Position numbers and translations under genes: made by a program
In this document: positions 1 through 10,442 of the stretch, one piece after another
How the letters are laid out: every line of letters starts with the position of its first letter
Position numbering within the stretch: the stretch's first letter is position 1
Assembly (NCBI GenBank): GCA_945883545.1
Contig: CAMCXT010000014.1
Location: 1-64,000 of the forward strand
Reading direction: 5' to 3'
Source: Chitinophaga pinensis
GTDB taxonomy: Bacteria; Bacteroidota; Bacteroidia; M30B66
DNA: 64,000 nucleotides
Notes under the pieces: model-generated
Told to the model about the DNA's origin: nothing
Database searches by the model: none
Seen by the model: the letters and a program-made list of their open reading frames with translations, nothing else

Positions 1-1713
1 GAAATTAGCTATGTAATTCATGGCTACAGAAGTTTCACCAAGGATGCGAAAGATTTTGGTGGATCAGGAAACTGCAACAACAACGTAGTTTGTCCGGAAG
101 GAAACCCTTGGGAAGCACAGATTCGCTCAGTGGTTTTGTTGCTTACCGGAAACGGAACACGTTACTGCTCTGGTGCAGCCATCAACAACACAGCAAACGA
201 TGGCACACCTTACGTTTTAACTGCCGATCATTGTGGCCCTGGTGTTAACGATGTTTTTGTGTTTAACTACAAGAGTCCAACTTGCAACCCAACACAAGAT
301 TGGAATCTAGATGATGCCATACAAGGTTGTACAATTCGCGCGACCAATGGAGGATCAGATGTTTGCTTGGTGGAACTAGACGCGGAGATTCCTGCCGAAT
401 ACAATGCATTCCTAGCCGGCTGGAACCGTCAGAATGTTCCACCACCGAATTCGGTTTCCATTCACCATCCTGATACCGATGTAATGAAGATTTCCTTCGA
501 TGAAGACGATGCAGAAATTGCCAATTTTGGAGGTGCTGATTGTTGGCACATTCTGAATTGGGAAGATGGCACCACAGAGCCTGGATCATCAGGATCTCCA
601 CTTTTCAACGAGAACAAACAAATCATCGGGCAATTGTACGGTGGAACTGCCAATTGCGGCAACAACATCGACGATTATTATGGTCGTTTCGTAACAAGTT
701 GGACTGGAAACCAAGCCAATGCAAGACTTCGCGATTGGCTCGATCCTTCAGGAAGCGACCTTGCATCGGTTGATGGAATTGAAGCTTCGATTCCTCAATT
801 TCAAGTGGATGCTCGTTTGCAAACGATCGTTACTCCTGTAGCAGAATATTGTAACACCGAAACCATCACACCAAGTGTCGTAATCAGAAATTCAGGTGTA
901 GCCACGCTTACGTCACTCGAATTAAGCTACGGTTTCACTGGCAATCTTCAAACCTTCAATTGGACTGGCTCTTTGGCAACAAACCAAACTGAAACAATCA
1001 ATTTACCTGTGTTGAATGGAACGTTCGGAAATAACCAAATTTTCAATGCAACGATTTCGAATCCAAATGGCGTTGCAGATGAATTCCCAGGAAATAACAG
1101 TGCTCAAACTACTGTAAATCTCCGCGAAGGCACTTCTTATAACTTTGTAATTGTTTCTGACGATTATCCTGAAGAAACGAGTTTTATCCTTAGAAATACT
1201 TCAACCAATACTTTAGTGAGAGAACTTGCTGTTGGATCATTGCCTTTAGGCACAAGCACCTACAACTTCTGCCTTCCAAATGGCTGCTATCGCTTGATCG
1301 TTCGCGATTCTTATGGTGATGGTATGGTAAACCAAAATACGGGAACTGGATCATTCACCTTGTATGATGATCTGAATCAATTGGTAGGACAAGGTGGAGA
1401 GTTCAACAGTTCCGACACGATTATTTTCTGTGTTGGAACCATTGGCATCGAAGAACTTTGGAAGCAAGCAGATGCAGTGAAGCTGTATCCAAATCCTGCC
1501 ACTTCTCAGATGTCTTTAAAAGTGAGTGAGCAAATTCTAAATGAACAACCAGTTTATTCTATTGTAAACTTTGCCGGACAAACCATCGAAACAGGCAAAC
1601 TCACTGCACAAAACCAGCAAATTCAAGTGTCTGAATTGCCTGCTGGAATCTACCTATTGCAATTAAACGCTGGAAACCAGCAACTCACAAGAAAATTCAT
1701 TGTAGAGAGATAA
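1..1713 (+). CDS. T9SS-secreted lysyl-endopeptidase-like serine protease (5' end outside window)
   Basis: The frame is open from base 1, so the gene starts upstream; the GTG at 130 is internal. It is a trypsin-fold (S1) protease resembling the lysyl endopeptidases of Bacteroidota. The catalytic His lies in TADHC (His codon 229-231) and the catalytic Ser in GSSGSP (Ser codon 589-591); several Cys suggest disulphides and export. After the protease (to about 780) comes a CARDB-like beta domain (about 800-1130), then a domain ending near 1435, then a T9SS sorting domain (LYPNPA near 1485, GIYLLQL near 1650). It should be carried across the outer membrane by T9SS and act outside the cell on proteins. 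Lys specificity is inferred from overall resemblance. A strong shared terminator follows. Confidence 0.88.
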   Translation, partial: EISYVIHGYRSFTKDAKDFGGSGNCNNNVVCPEGNPWEAQIRSVVLLLTGNGTRYCSGAAINNTANDGTPYVLTADHCGPGVNDVFVFNYKSPTCNPTQDWNLDDAIQGCTIRATNGGSDVCLVELDAEIPAEYNAFLAGWNRQNVPPPNSVSIHHPDTDVMKISFDEDDAEIANFGGADCWHILNWEDGTTEPGSSGSPLFNENKQIIGQLYGGTANCGNNIDDYYGRFVTSWTGNQANARLRDWLDPSGSDLASVDGIEASIPQFQVDARLQTIVTPVAEYCNTETITPSVVIRNSGVATLTSLELSYGFTGNLQTFNWTGSLATNQTETINLPVLNGTFGNNQIFNATISNPNGVADEFPGNNSAQTTVNLREGTSYNFVIVSDDYPEETSFILRNTSTNTLVRELAVGSLPLGTSTYNFCLPNGCYRLIVRDSYGDGMVNQNTGTGSFTLYDDLNQLVGQGGEFNSSDTIIFCVGTIGIEELWKQADAVKLYPNPATSQMSLKVSEQILNEQPVYSIVNFAGQTIETGKLTAQNQQIQVSELPAGIYLLQLNAGNQQLTRKFIVER

Positions 1714-1732
1714 TCTCACTGCACCAAAAACG

Positions 1733-1765
1733 AAAAAGGGAATTCACATCGAATTCCCTTTTTTT
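1733..1765. terminator. Bidirectional rho-independent terminator
   Basis: A perfect 13-bp stem (1733-1745 with 1751-1763) closes a 5-base loop and is flanked by A- and T-runs. It sits between the convergent protease gene and uvrA and can serve both strands. Confidence 0.85.
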
Positions 1766-1770
1766 ATGCC

Positions 1771-4587
1771 TTAGAATTTTTCTTTCAGGTATCGTCCGGT
1801 TTCGGATTTCTTCTGTTTCGCCAAATCTGCTGGCGTGCCTTGGAAAACTACTTCACCTCCGAATTCACCACCATCAGGGCCAAGATCTATCAAATAATCG
1901 GCACACTTGATCACATCCATGTTGTGCTCAATTACAATGAGCGAATGGCCTTGGCGGATAAGTGCATCGAAAGCACCCATCAATCGCTTGATATCGTGGA
2001 AATGCAAACCAGTGGTTGGTTCATCAAAAATGAACAAGGTGTGTTCCTTCGCTGAACCTTTGGTGAGGAATGAGGCCAACTTAATCCTTTGTGCTTCACC
2101 ACCCGAAAGGGTCGAAGATGCTTGTCCCAAGTGTACATATCCCAAACCTACATCGGCCAAAGGCTGAAGTTTCGCTAAGATTCGCTTTTCGGTTGCGCCT
2201 GCTTGTTTTCCAAAAAACTCGATCGCCTCATCAACGGTGAGTTCCAAAATATTGAAGATGTTTTTGCCCTGAAATTCGATTTCGAGAACCTCATCCTTGA
2301 AACGTTTCCCTTGACAAACATCGCATTTCAACTTAATGTCGGCCATGAACTGCATCGAGATGTTCACGAAACCTTCGCCTTCACATTCTTCGCAGCGACC
2401 ACCTTCCACATTGAATGAAAACACCGATGGCTTGTAGTTTCTAGTTTTTGCCAAAGGCTGAACCGAGTAAAGCGCACGGATTTCATCGTAAGCCTTCACA
2501 TATGTAACAGGGTTGCTTCTTGAAGATTTTCCGATCGGATTTTGATCGATGTATTCCACAGAGCCAATCATCTTGTAATCGCCTTCCAATCGGTCGAACA
2601 AGCCAGTTTGTTCAGCATAGCCTTCGAATTGCTTCTTCAAGGCTGGGTACAAAATTTTATTCACCAACGAACTCTTCCCTGAACCACTCACGCCCGAAAT
2701 CACGGTGAGCACATTGAGTGGGAAGGTTACATCTATATTCTTGAGGTTATTTTGTCGAGCACCTTTAATTTGGATTGCATGCTTCCAACTGCGCACCTTT
2801 TCCGGCAAAGGAATAATCTTTCTGCCTGTGAGATAATCGGCTGTGAGGCTTTTTCCTGCAGTGATCAAATCGGCATGAACGCCAGAAAAAACCACTTCTC
2901 CCCCATTCCTTCCAGCTTCCGGCCCAATGTCGATCAACAAATCAGCAGAACGCATAATGTCTTCATCGTGCTCTACAACCACAACGGTGTTGCCCAAATC
3001 GCGAAGATTCTTCAGCACCTTAATCAATCGTTCGGTATCGCGTGAGTGCAAACCAATAGACGGCTCATCGAGTACGTAAAGCGAACCTTCCAAACTCGAT
3101 CCGATCGAAGTTGCAAGATTAATCCGCTGACTTTCACCGCCCGAAAGGGTCGATGACAATCGGTTGAGCGTTAAGTAGCCCAATCCAACATCGCACAAAA
3201 ATCCTAGACGTGAGCGAATCTCAATGAGGATTCTTTTCGCAACAGTATTTTGGTATTCATTCAGTTCAAGGCTCTCGAAGAATTCCTTGCATCTAGCCAC
3301 AGGCATCAAAACGAGCTCGATGATGTTCTTGCCATTTACTTTCACATAACCGGCATCCTTACGCAATCTCGTGCCTTTACAATCGGGGCAGGTAGTTTTT
3401 CCGCGATAGCGTGATAGCATGACGCGGTACTGTATTTTATAAGTCTGCTCTTCAACATGTTGAAAGAATGCATTGATGCCTTGAGCGTGTTTCGTGCCTT
3501 TCCAGAGTTGGTCTTTCTGTTTTTCGTCGAGGTCGTAATAGGCACGATGCACAGGAAAATCGACCTTCATGGCGTGTTTGATAAAGGCTTCTTTCCATTC
3601 ACTCATTTTCTCGCCACGCCAAGGCGCCACGCAACCTTCGTACAACGACATACTTTTGTCGGGAACTACGAGGTCTTCATCAATTCCGATAATGGTTCCA
3701 AATCCTTCGCAGGTTTTACAAGCCCCGAAAGGATTGTTGAAGCTAAACAGATGAACAGATGGCTCTTCGAAAGTCATTCCATCAGCCTCAAAACGATTTG
3801 AGAGCTTTTTAGTGATCACTTCTCCGTTGGCACGAATAACCTCAGTGATACATTCATCAACACCTTCATAGAAGGCAGTTTGAATAGAATCGGCCATTCG
3901 GCTGTTGTTCTCCTCATTTTCCGGGTCGATTGCGAGACGGTCGATGAGTAAATCGAGTGATTTCTTTTTCAAGGATCCTGATTTCTCCCAGTCTTCAATT
4001 TTTTTCAGTTCGCCATTGATACGCATTCTTGAAAAACCCAACTGACGAAGAACCGCAAGATTTTCGGCTTGATTTTCGAATCGCTCCGCAGATAAAGGAG
4101 CGAACAAACTCACACGATCGCCTTTTTCGAAGCTGTTGAGATAGTCGACCACATCACTTGGCGTGGATCTTGAAACAGCATCGCCCGATACCGGGGAAAT
4201 AGTGGTTCCAATACGCGCAAAAAGCAGCTTGAGGTAATCGTAGATCTCGGTGGAAGTTCCAACGGTAGAACGCGGATTTGTAGCATTCACCTTCTGCTCG
4301 ATTGCTACCGCAGGCGAAATGCCTTGAATTAAATCAACTTCAGGCTTGTTAATTCTGCCTAAAAACTGACGTGCGTAAGCACTGAGCGATTCTACATATC
4401 TTCTTTGCCCTTCGGCATATAGGGTATCGAATGCCAGAGAGGATTTTCCGGAGCCTGATAAACCGGTAATAACAACAAGTTTATTTCGGGGAATCGCGAC
4501 ATCTACATTTTTTAGGTTGTGGACGCGGGCTCCCTTGATCAGGATAGTCGTGCGGGGATCGTAAAGATCCGTTTGTAGAACAGTCAT
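1771..4587 (-). CDS. uvrA: UvrABC excinuclease subunit A
   Basis: UvrA is the damage-sensing ATPase of nucleotide excision repair; it loads UvrB at bulky lesions. The 938-residue protein is full length (E. coli about 940). It has two ABC modules: Walker [10 protein letters not shown] near residue 42 and GVSGSGKSS near residue 635, each with an ABC signature (LSGGESQR and LSGGEAQR). Zinc-binding CxxC pairs (CKTC...CPDC and CEEC...CDVC) interrupt the modules. The ATG at 4587 gives the usual start just before the first ABC domain. A -7 element lies 14 bases upstream. It is transcribed alone, divergently from the sigma factor gene. Confidence 0.97.
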   Translation of the reverse strand: MTVLQTDLYDPRTTILIKGARVHNLKNVDVAIPRNKLVVITGLSGSGKSSLAFDTLYAEGQRRYVESLSAYARQFLGRINKPEVDLIQGISPAVAIEQKVNATNPRSTVGTSTEIYDYLKLLFARIGTTISPVSGDAVSRSTPSDVVDYLNSFEKGDRVSLFAPLSAERFENQAENLAVLRQLGFSRMRINGELKKIEDWEKSGSLKKKSLDLLIDRLAIDPENEENNSRMADSIQTAFYEGVDECITEVIRANGEVITKKLSNRFEADGMTFEEPSVHLFSFNNPFGACKTCEGFGTIIGIDEDLVVPDKSMSLYEGCVAPWRGEKMSEWKEAFIKHAMKVDFPVHRAYYDLDEKQKDQLWKGTKHAQGINAFFQHVEEQTYKIQYRVMLSRYRGKTTCPDCKGTRLRKDAGYVKVNGKNIIELVLMPVARCKEFFESLELNEYQNTVAKRILIEIRSRLGFLCDVGLGYLTLNRLSSTLSGGESQRINLATSIGSSLEGSLYVLDEPSIGLHSRDTERLIKVLKNLRDLGNTVVVVEHDEDIMRSADLLIDIGPEAGRNGGEVVFSGVHADLITAGKSLTADYLTGRKIIPLPEKVRSWKHAIQIKGARQNNLKNIDVTFPLNVLTVISGVSGSGKSSLVNKILYPALKKQFEGYAEQTGLFDRLEGDYKMIGSVEYIDQNPIGKSSRSNPVTYVKAYDEIRALYSVQPLAKTRNYKPSVFSFNVEGGRCEECEGEGFVNISMQFMADIKLKCDVCQGKRFKDEVLEIEFQGKNIFNILELTVDEAIEFFGKQAGATEKRILAKLQPLADVGLGYVHLGQASSTLSGGEAQRIKLASFLTKGSAKEHTLFIFDEPTTGLHFHDIKRLMGAFDALIRQGHSLIVIEHNMDVIKCADYLIDLGPDGGEFGGEVVFQGTPADLAKQKKSETGRYLKEKF

Positions 4588-4601
4588 GTGTAAGTTATCC
4601 G

Positions 4602-4609
4602 CAAAATTA
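4602..4609 (-). promoter_or_regulatory. -7 promoter element of uvrA
   Basis: Minus-strand TAATTTTG followed by C matches the Bacteroidota consensus TAnnTTTG, 14 bases before the uvrA ATG. No clear -33 TTTG is seen, so support rests on the -7 match and position. Confidence 0.5.
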
Positions 4610-4770
4610 TCATTTCCTGTGTTGTTTTTTTGAAAATAAAAACTTTACTTTGTTAAACCGAACAACAGAACCTTCGTGTGAAGGTTCATTCTCGGCAGTT
4701 TAATTTCTAAAAAGAAGCACTTATAGCAAACACCTCTACTCTTTAAAGCCACACATTCACGTTTTAAAAA

Positions 4771-4776
4771 AGGAGG
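4771..4776 (+). promoter_or_regulatory. Unusual perfect Shine-Dalgarno of the ECF sigma gene
   Basis: AGGAGG stands 4 bases before the ATG at 4781. Almost all other starts in the window lack any such sequence, as expected for Bacteroidota, whose ribosomes hide the anti-SD. It suggests special translational control of this gene. Confidence 0.75.
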
Positions 4777-4780
4777 ACAT

Positions 4781-5377
4781 ATGTTTGCTGCCCAACTGCC
4801 GGACCAAGCTTTGGTTCACAACTATTTACAAGGAAACGAATCAGCATTAGCTGAATTGATTAACCGCCACCAGCAGAAGGTATTTACTTACATTCGTATG
4901 TTGGTAAAAGACAGTCAGCTGGCTGAAGACATTTTTCAAGATGTTTTCGTGAAGGTGATCCACACCCTCAAATCGGGCAATTACAATGAAGAAGGGAAGT
5001 TTCTTCCTTGGATCATGCGTATTGCGCACAATTTGAGCATCGATCATTTCCGCAAGGCCAAGCGTATGCCTGTGGTGCAGAATTCTTCTAAAGACAATGA
5101 AGAATTCGACATTTTCCGCACCATTCGTAACATGGACGATAATGTGGAAGACAAAATGGTGAAGGAGCAAATCCTTCAGGATGTAAAGAAACTCATCAAG
5201 GAGCTTCCTCCTGAACAACAAGAGGTGCTCATTCTTCGCCACTATGCCGATATGAGTTTTCAGGAAATCGCCGACTTCACCAATGTGTCGATCAACACAG
5301 CCTTGGGAAGAATGCGTTATGCCTTGATCAACTTGCGCAAAATCGTGAAACAGAAAGAGATTATCTTGTCTGTTTAA
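4781..5377 (+). CDS. ECF-type RNA polymerase sigma factor
   Basis: A 198-residue sigma-70-family factor with only the two core ECF domains. Region 2 (about residues 25-95) has the DIFQDVFVK and FLPWIMRIAHN blocks that bind core polymerase and the -10-like element. Region 4 (about 140-190) has a helix-turn-helix in LPPEQQEVL...MSFQEIADF...LGRMRYAL. It redirects RNA polymerase to a specific regulon. No anti-sigma gene is adjacent, so activity may be set by expression; the perfect Shine-Dalgarno and a leader of about 120 bases (possible promoter GTTG-N20-TTACTTTG ending at 4652) fit that. Its regulon cannot be read from the sequence. Confidence 0.93.
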   Translation: MFAAQLPDQALVHNYLQGNESALAELINRHQQKVFTYIRMLVKDSQLAEDIFQDVFVKVIHTLKSGNYNEEGKFLPWIMRIAHNLSIDHFRKAKRMPVVQNSSKDNEEFDIFRTIRNMDDNVEDKMVKEQILQDVKKLIKELPPEQQEVLILRHYADMSFQEIADFTNVSINTALGRMRYALINLRKIVKQKEIILSV

Positions 5378-5409
5378 GATTCAATTGTAAGTCAAAAATA
5401 CCCCCAAAC

Positions 5410-5449
5410 AAAAAAGGTAAGTAGAGCTCACGTTCTACTTACCTTTTTT
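5410..5449. terminator. Bidirectional rho-independent terminator
   Basis: A 15-17 bp stem (5410-5426 with 5433-5449) has A-run and T-run flanks and a 6-base loop. It separates the convergent sigma factor gene from the large T9SS gene. Confidence 0.85.
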
Positions 5450-5503
5450 ATTAAATCGATTCAACCAGCCTTGCTGAGTATTGCTGATTGAATTTCTATG
5501 AGA

Positions 5504-7990
5504 TCAATTTACAACAAGCTTGGTTGTTTGGCGGATTTGTTCGTTAGAAGTTGATAGCAAATACACACCAGGCAACAAGTTGGAAATATTCAATGTTTGC
5601 TTGTTCTCCGGAGACACCAAACGATCCACTAGCATACCAGTAATTGTGCTGATGGTGATTTCTGTTTGAGGTAAAATACCATTCAAATGAACATAGTCAC
5701 TTGCTGGGTTTGGATAAACTGCAAAAACAGAAAAATCGTTGCCAATGGAAGTTACAATGGATTCGAATAAATAAGGTGCCGAGCTACTAGAACATGCACC
5801 TTGAGAAACGGTAACAGTATAATTCCCGTTTGCTACTGGCGTGAAAAGTTGACTAGTCGCACCTTCGATCAATACTCCATCTAGATACCACTGATTCCCA
5901 TTGGATGAACTAGAAACCAAGTTACTAGCAAAAGGGGTTACTGTTGGGGTTGCAGGAGTTGGAATAACAACAACTTCGATAGTTTCACTTGATGAACATC
6001 CTGAACCATCATCGCCAGAGGCTGTATAAACTGTGGTTTGTTGTGGCGAAAAAGCAACGTTGTTTTGAACACCATTATTCCAGGTAATGGTTCCTGATCC
6101 CAAAGCCAACAAAGTAACAGATTCACCTGAACAAATTTCGGTATCCGTTGCAAGCAATGTTAAGTCGATGCTGGTTGTAGTAACATTGAAATCACCTGTA
6201 TAGTTGAACAAACCATCTGTTGCAGTGATTGTAATTGTTGCTTCACCAACTTGGTTGTTGCTCAAATTGGAAATTTCCACTTCGTAAGTGCCATTCCCAT
6301 TGTTGTTTAGAACGATATCAGCATTTTCAACCACATTTTGGTTCGAGCTTGACGCAGTGATTGAATTAATCGGAGTTCCTTGGTTGGCAATGATAAAATT
6401 CACTCCGCTCAAACCAACCGATTTACAAACCTGTTGGTCTTGAGGCGAGGTAATGGTCGCATCATTGTCGAGGTTCGTTAAATTGTAAACTGTACTATTC
6501 AAACCAGCATAAGTCGCATCTGCAGAAGCGGTGGAAGATAAAGTCACCGTGAAATTGGCATTCCCATCATCAACCACATCATCAATTCCTGTAACAACAA
6601 TCGTTTGCGCAACATTCCAGTTTGATGGAGTAAAGTTGAGCACATTGCTGCTTAATGTTCCTTCGGCTGTATTGCTCGATAAAACATTCACTGTAACATT
6701 TCCCGTTGGCGGTGTTGTAAGTGCAATGTTCAATGTAAGTGTTCCACCCGCTTCGTTTACTTGATTGTTTCCTGTGTTGGTGATTGAAAAACCAGGGAAG
6801 GCCACTGCATTGTAAGCACGTGAATAAACACCTTGATCATCGCCTTGGAAACCGTTACCAGCCCATGCTGCAACAAATCCGCCATTGGCTAATTTCGCTA
6901 CAGTACAAAATTCTTGATCCCCAGCATTTGTGCTGTTCAATTGTAGTAAACCTGAGTTGCTTTGATTGTAGTCGTAACCATAAATAACATAAGCTTCATT
7001 TCCATTTGGATTTGTATAGCCTCCAGTACGAATTGATTTTGCAATCACAAAGTCACCATTGTCGTAAAGTTCACCTTGAACATTGTCGTACCAGTCATAT
7101 CCACCGCCATTAAGTAAAATAATATTGTTCGCAATAAATCCACCTTGTGCATTAAGCAACCACATACGCATAAATCTATTTGAGAAAGTGGTTCCATGGG
7201 TGGTTGTGATGATAACCTCGCCGGCTGAGTTACCTTCTGCATGAAGGTCAGAACCAACATAAGACTCATAATCACTAGACCACAGAGAATATTCAGGAAT
7301 TTCAGCAATAAAGGAAGAATTAAATGTCTTTCTCATGATTCTTCTATCATAAGCGCAGCATCCAGAAGTATTCACGTAATATTGGTAGATAGCAGTCAAT
7401 CTGCCATTGGGATGATATACAATATTAGGTTCATAGTATGCTTGAGAACCATCTTCTGAGACAAGGAGCTGTTGGTTCACCCAATTGTTGGTTGATAGAC
7501 TATATGCTCTTAGGTACATCTTTGGGTTTCCGGCAGTGATGCTGTATAGAAATGCTAGTGAATCTCCTTTTACATCAAAATCATAATCAGCGATGCTTGA
7601 TAGTACAGTTACTTCAGCACCAACATTTCCAGAGGAATCAATCGTTTTGAATTTCAGTGTGGTTCCTGAACTCTCAATGTAAGAGATAACATAGGTGCCA
7701 TTAGCCCAATATTTAAGCTTAATGTTTCCAGTAATAGATGCATTAATAGAAAACTCGGGACTAATCGCCACATGCGCACTGTTGTACAAACGACCAAAGG
7801 TTAATCCATAGCTGTAAGCAGTATTCCAAGTAATTAAATAAGCACCTGACTCATCTGCAGCAATGTTTGTATTGTATTGATCAGTTGCAAGATCTGTATT
7901 CACCAGTTGCTCTAACGACAATGGACTGAGCGATTGTGCTTGAAGAATTCCTGAAAAAACAATGGCGAGAATAAGTAGAGTTGACCTCAT
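5504..7990 (-). CDS. Large T9SS-secreted multidomain surface protein, function unknown
   Basis: 828 residues from the ATG at 7990, which begins a clean signal peptide (MRSTLLILAIVFSGILQAQ). An upstream in-frame start at 8017 would overlap the -7 element, so 7990 is preferred. The first ~390 residues are repetitive beta-strand sequence, perhaps a propeller. A Calx-beta-like domain follows (around VNEAGGTLTLNIALTTPP to NLDND), then cadherin/Ig-like domains (SNNQVGEATITITATDG; CSGESVTLLALGSGTITW; NYTVTVSQGAC). It ends in a T9SS sorting domain (VYPNPASDY, GVYLLS). No catalytic motif was recognised; an adhesive or structural cell-surface role is an inference from the domains. Confidence 0.85.
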   Translation of the reverse strand: MRSTLLILAIVFSGILQAQSLSPLSLEQLVNTDLATDQYNTNIAADESGAYLITWNTAYSYGLTFGRLYNSAHVAISPEFSINASITGNIKLKYWANGTYVISYIESSGTTLKFKTIDSSGNVGAEVTVLSSIADYDFDVKGDSLAFLYSITAGNPKMYLRAYSLSTNNWVNQQLLVSEDGSQAYYEPNIVYHPNGRLTAIYQYYVNTSGCCAYDRRIMRKTFNSSFIAEIPEYSLWSSDYESYVGSDLHAEGNSAGEVIITTTHGTTFSNRFMRMWLLNAQGGFIANNIILLNGGGYDWYDNVQGELYDNGDFVIAKSIRTGGYTNPNGNEAYVIYGYDYNQSNSGLLQLNSTNAGDQEFCTVAKLANGGFVAAWAGNGFQGDDQGVYSRAYNAVAFPGFSITNTGNNQVNEAGGTLTLNIALTTPPTGNVTVNVLSSNTAEGTLSSNVLNFTPSNWNVAQTIVVTGIDDVVDDGNANFTVTLSSTASADATYAGLNSTVYNLTNLDNDATITSPQDQQVCKSVGLSGVNFIIANQGTPINSITASSSNQNVVENADIVLNNNGNGTYEVEISNLSNNQVGEATITITATDGLFNYTGDFNVTTTSIDLTLLATDTEICSGESVTLLALGSGTITWNNGVQNNVAFSPQQTTVYTASGDDGSGCSSSETIEVVVIPTPATPTVTPFASNLVSSSSNGNQWYLDGVLIEGATSQLFTPVANGNYTVTVSQGACSSSSAPYLFESIVTSIGNDFSVFAVYPNPASDYVHLNGILPQTEITISTITGMLVDRLVSPENKQTLNISNLLPGVYLLSTSNEQIRQTTKLVVN

Positions 7991-8014
7991 TAGTTGGTTT
8001 TGAAGATTGGGCAG

Positions 8015-8022
8015 CAAAAATA
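8015..8022 (-). promoter_or_regulatory. -7 promoter element of the large T9SS gene
   Basis: Minus-strand TATTTTTG followed by CTGCCC matches TAnnTTTG. It lies 24 bases before the ATG at 7990 and inside the alternative longer frame, supporting the downstream start. No convincing -33 box. Confidence 0.5.
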
Positions 8023-8196
8023 TGCACTTCTGCCTTTGTATTTTAGTTTTGAAGAGAATAAGGACGTGAATTGCAAATCATTTCATCTTGGGTGGAATGC
8101 GACTTAGTTTAGTTAGGTCTTAAGTAGCAGATGTTCTATAGAACAGAAATCACGTCATTGCATCCAATATGCAACTCGTTTTACCGTTGATCCAGC

Positions 8197-8988
8197 GTGA
8201 ATAATTCCATCGATCAGACCAAAGAGTTTCTGCTCAAAAACCTCAAGGCTTGCTTTTTTCCATTTGTGATTTTTTCGGCGCTGGCATTGAGTCGATTGGT
8301 AATTCCATCCTATCTTCCTCGTTACGACGTGTTGTTTATCGTTTGCCTTTTCACACAATGGTGGATGATAAAAAAAGGCATTGAAAGTATCGATGAACTC
8401 AAGGTAATCACTCTGTTTCACTTGATGGGCTTGGCCATGGAAATCTTTAAAGTAAACCAAGGAAGTTGGTCGTATCCTGAAACAGCCTTTCTCAAAATAG
8501 CTGAAGTGCCCATCTACAGCGGATTTATGTATGCATCAGTGGCTTCCTACTTATGTCAGAGTTGGCGTAGGTTCGAAATCAAACTCATCCAAATGCCTTC
8601 CCCAACATTGTCGCTCACACTGGCAGCATCGATCTACTTTAACTTCTTTACGCACCATTTCATCTTCGACTTCCGGTGGATTCTTTTTGGGCTATTCTTT
8701 GTCATTTTCAGAAACACAAAAGTGATCTTCTTTGTAGGAAGCAAGCCCAACAAACTCAGCTTAACAGTTACTATGGCACTTTGTGGCTTGCTGATTTGGG
8801 GAGCAGAAAATTTAGCAACCTACCTTGGTGCTTGGAAATACGCTTATCAACACGCTGGCTGGAAAATGGTGAGTCTGCAAAAAGTGAATGCTTGGATGCT
8901 GATGTCGATCGTGAGCTTCATCCTTGTGGCTCAACTCAAGCATGTGAAATCTCAAATGACGTTTTCGAAAAACTTACTAAGCACTTGA
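8197..8988 (+). CDS. DUF817 family integral membrane protein
   Basis: A 263-residue, very hydrophobic protein with about seven predicted membrane segments. It carries features I associate with DUF817: NQGSWSYPE, FMYASVASY, the His/aromatic cluster NFFTHHFIFDFRW, and AENLATYLGAWKYA near the C-terminus. The biochemical function of the family is not established. An in-frame stop at 8188-8190 leaves the GTG at 8197 as the only start giving the complete domain. A possible -7 element, TAGTTTTG, lies at 8044-8051. It is convergent with radA with no obvious terminator between. Confidence 0.82.
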   Translation: MNNSIDQTKEFLLKNLKACFFPFVIFSALALSRLVIPSYLPRYDVLFIVCLFTQWWMIKKGIESIDELKVITLFHLMGLAMEIFKVNQGSWSYPETAFLKIAEVPIYSGFMYASVASYLCQSWRRFEIKLIQMPSPTLSLTLAASIYFNFFTHHFIFDFRWILFGLFFVIFRNTKVIFFVGSKPNKLSLTVTMALCGLLIWGAENLATYLGAWKYAYQHAGWKMVSLQKVNAWMLMSIVSFILVAQLKHVKSQMTFSKNLLST

Positions 8989-9043
8989 GCTTAATTTCGC
9001 TTGCTCGAGGTGAATACAAAACTTCCTGTAAGACAACTGAATA

Positions 9044-10411
9044 CTATCCGTACAAAACCCGAAAGGCTTCTTCTATTTTCTTTACAGGAATCACCCGAAT
9101 ACCGAATTTCCCAGTTTGTATGCCCTTGAGGTTGTAATCGGAAACCAATATTTGAGAAAAGCCCATTTTGGCAGCTTCTGCAATTCTTTGTTCGATGCGA
9201 CTAACCGGGCGAATTTCACCACTGAGTCCAACTTCGCCTGCGAAACAAGTCTTGGCAGGAATTGGCATGTCTAAATCCGACGATAATATGGCACAAATAA
9301 TCCCCAAATCAACTGCTGGATCTTCCACTCTGATGCCTCCAGTGATATTTAGAAAAACGTCTTTCTGACCAAGTTTAAATCCGCAACGTTTTTCAATTAC
9401 AGCAAGCAACATATTGAGTCGGCGGAGGTCAAATCCAGTACCCGATCGTTGGGGCGTTCCATATACCGCAGTACTTACAAGGGCTTGAGATTCGACCAAC
9501 ATCGGCCTGGCACCTTCCATTGTAGCTGAAATGGCAATCCCCGAAAAGGGTTCATCCATTTGGGTAAGCAGTACCTGCGATGGATTGGTAACTTCACGAA
9601 GTCCTTCACCTGCCATTTCATAAATCCCCATTTCGGCAGTTGAGCCAAAACGATTTTTCACAGAACGAACGATTCGGTAAAGGTGGTTTCGATCACCTTC
9701 AAATTGCAGAACCACATCAACCATGTGTTCCAATATTTTCGGACCAGCGATATTCCCGTCTTTGGTAATATGACCGATTAAAAATACTGGGGTGTTTGAT
9801 TCTTTGGCAAAGCGAAGCAATTCGGCGGTGCATTCTTTAATTTGAGAAACGCTTCCTGGAGAAGACTCAATACTTTCGGTTTGAAGCGTTTGGATGGAAT
9901 CTACGACAAGTAAATCTGGCTGCACATCGTTGATATGCTGAAAAATTCGCTGCATTTGCGTTTCTGCAAGCACATAACATTCTTCATTTTGAATACCGAT
10001 TCTTCCAGCCCGCATGCGGATTTGCTGCTCACTTTCCTCGCCCGATACATAAAGCACTTTCATGCGCATACTTCGAGTGGCAAGCTGAAGCATAAGGGTA
10101 GATTTTCCGATTCCTGGCTCACCACCTAACAGAATAATAGAACCCGGAACCAAGCCTCCGCCCAATATGCGGTTAAGCTCTTCATCTCCAGTGTTTAGTC
10201 GAACTTGGTCTTTTTGCTCTACTTCAGTAATTTTAACTGGCTTTGGAGCGCGAACTTTTTCGCTGTGAACCCAAGTGGAACCAGTTTTTTTCTTTTGTAA
10301 TACTTCTTCAGCGAATGAATTCCAAGAGCCACATGAAGGGCATTTTCCCATCCATTTGGGAGCTTGGTAGCCACAACTCTGGCAAAAGAAATTGGTTTTG
10401 GCAGTAGCCAT
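9044..10411 (-). CDS. radA: DNA repair protein RadA (Sms)
   Basis: RadA is a RecA-like ATPase/helicase that extends and processes recombination intermediates. The 455-residue protein has the three expected parts: an N-terminal zinc finger (CQSCGYQAPKWMGKCPSC, residues 10-27), a RecA-like core with Walker A GGEPGIGKSTL and the RadA-specific KNRFG motif, and a C-terminal Lon-like domain (GGIRVEDPAVDLG...FAGEVGLSGEIRPV). Length matches the family. A lipoprotein gene lies 31 bases upstream on the same strand and may be co-transcribed. Confidence 0.96.
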   Translation of the reverse strand: MATAKTNFFCQSCGYQAPKWMGKCPSCGSWNSFAEEVLQKKKTGSTWVHSEKVRAPKPVKITEVEQKDQVRLNTGDEELNRILGGGLVPGSIILLGGEPGIGKSTLMLQLATRSMRMKVLYVSGEESEQQIRMRAGRIGIQNEECYVLAETQMQRIFQHINDVQPDLLVVDSIQTLQTESIESSPGSVSQIKECTAELLRFAKESNTPVFLIGHITKDGNIAGPKILEHMVDVVLQFEGDRNHLYRIVRSVKNRFGSTAEMGIYEMAGEGLREVTNPSQVLLTQMDEPFSGIAISATMEGARPMLVESQALVSTAVYGTPQRSGTGFDLRRLNMLLAVIEKRCGFKLGQKDVFLNITGGIRVEDPAVDLGIICAILSSDLDMPIPAKTCFAGEVGLSGEIRPVSRIEQRIAEAAKMGFSQILVSDYNLKGIQTGKFGIRVIPVKKIEEAFRVLYG

Positions 10412-10442
10412 AGGATGCAGGATTTCTCCTACAAATTAATCG

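Noticed and set aside
130-132. GTG at 130 as start of the left-edge protease
   Set aside because: The same frame is open back to base 1 with coherent protein sequence, and no signal peptide follows the GTG; the gene begins outside the window.
8155-8460. Minus-strand open frame opposite the DUF817 gene
   Set aside because: It lies wholly over a plausible membrane protein gene, has no family resemblance, and appears to be an antisense shadow.
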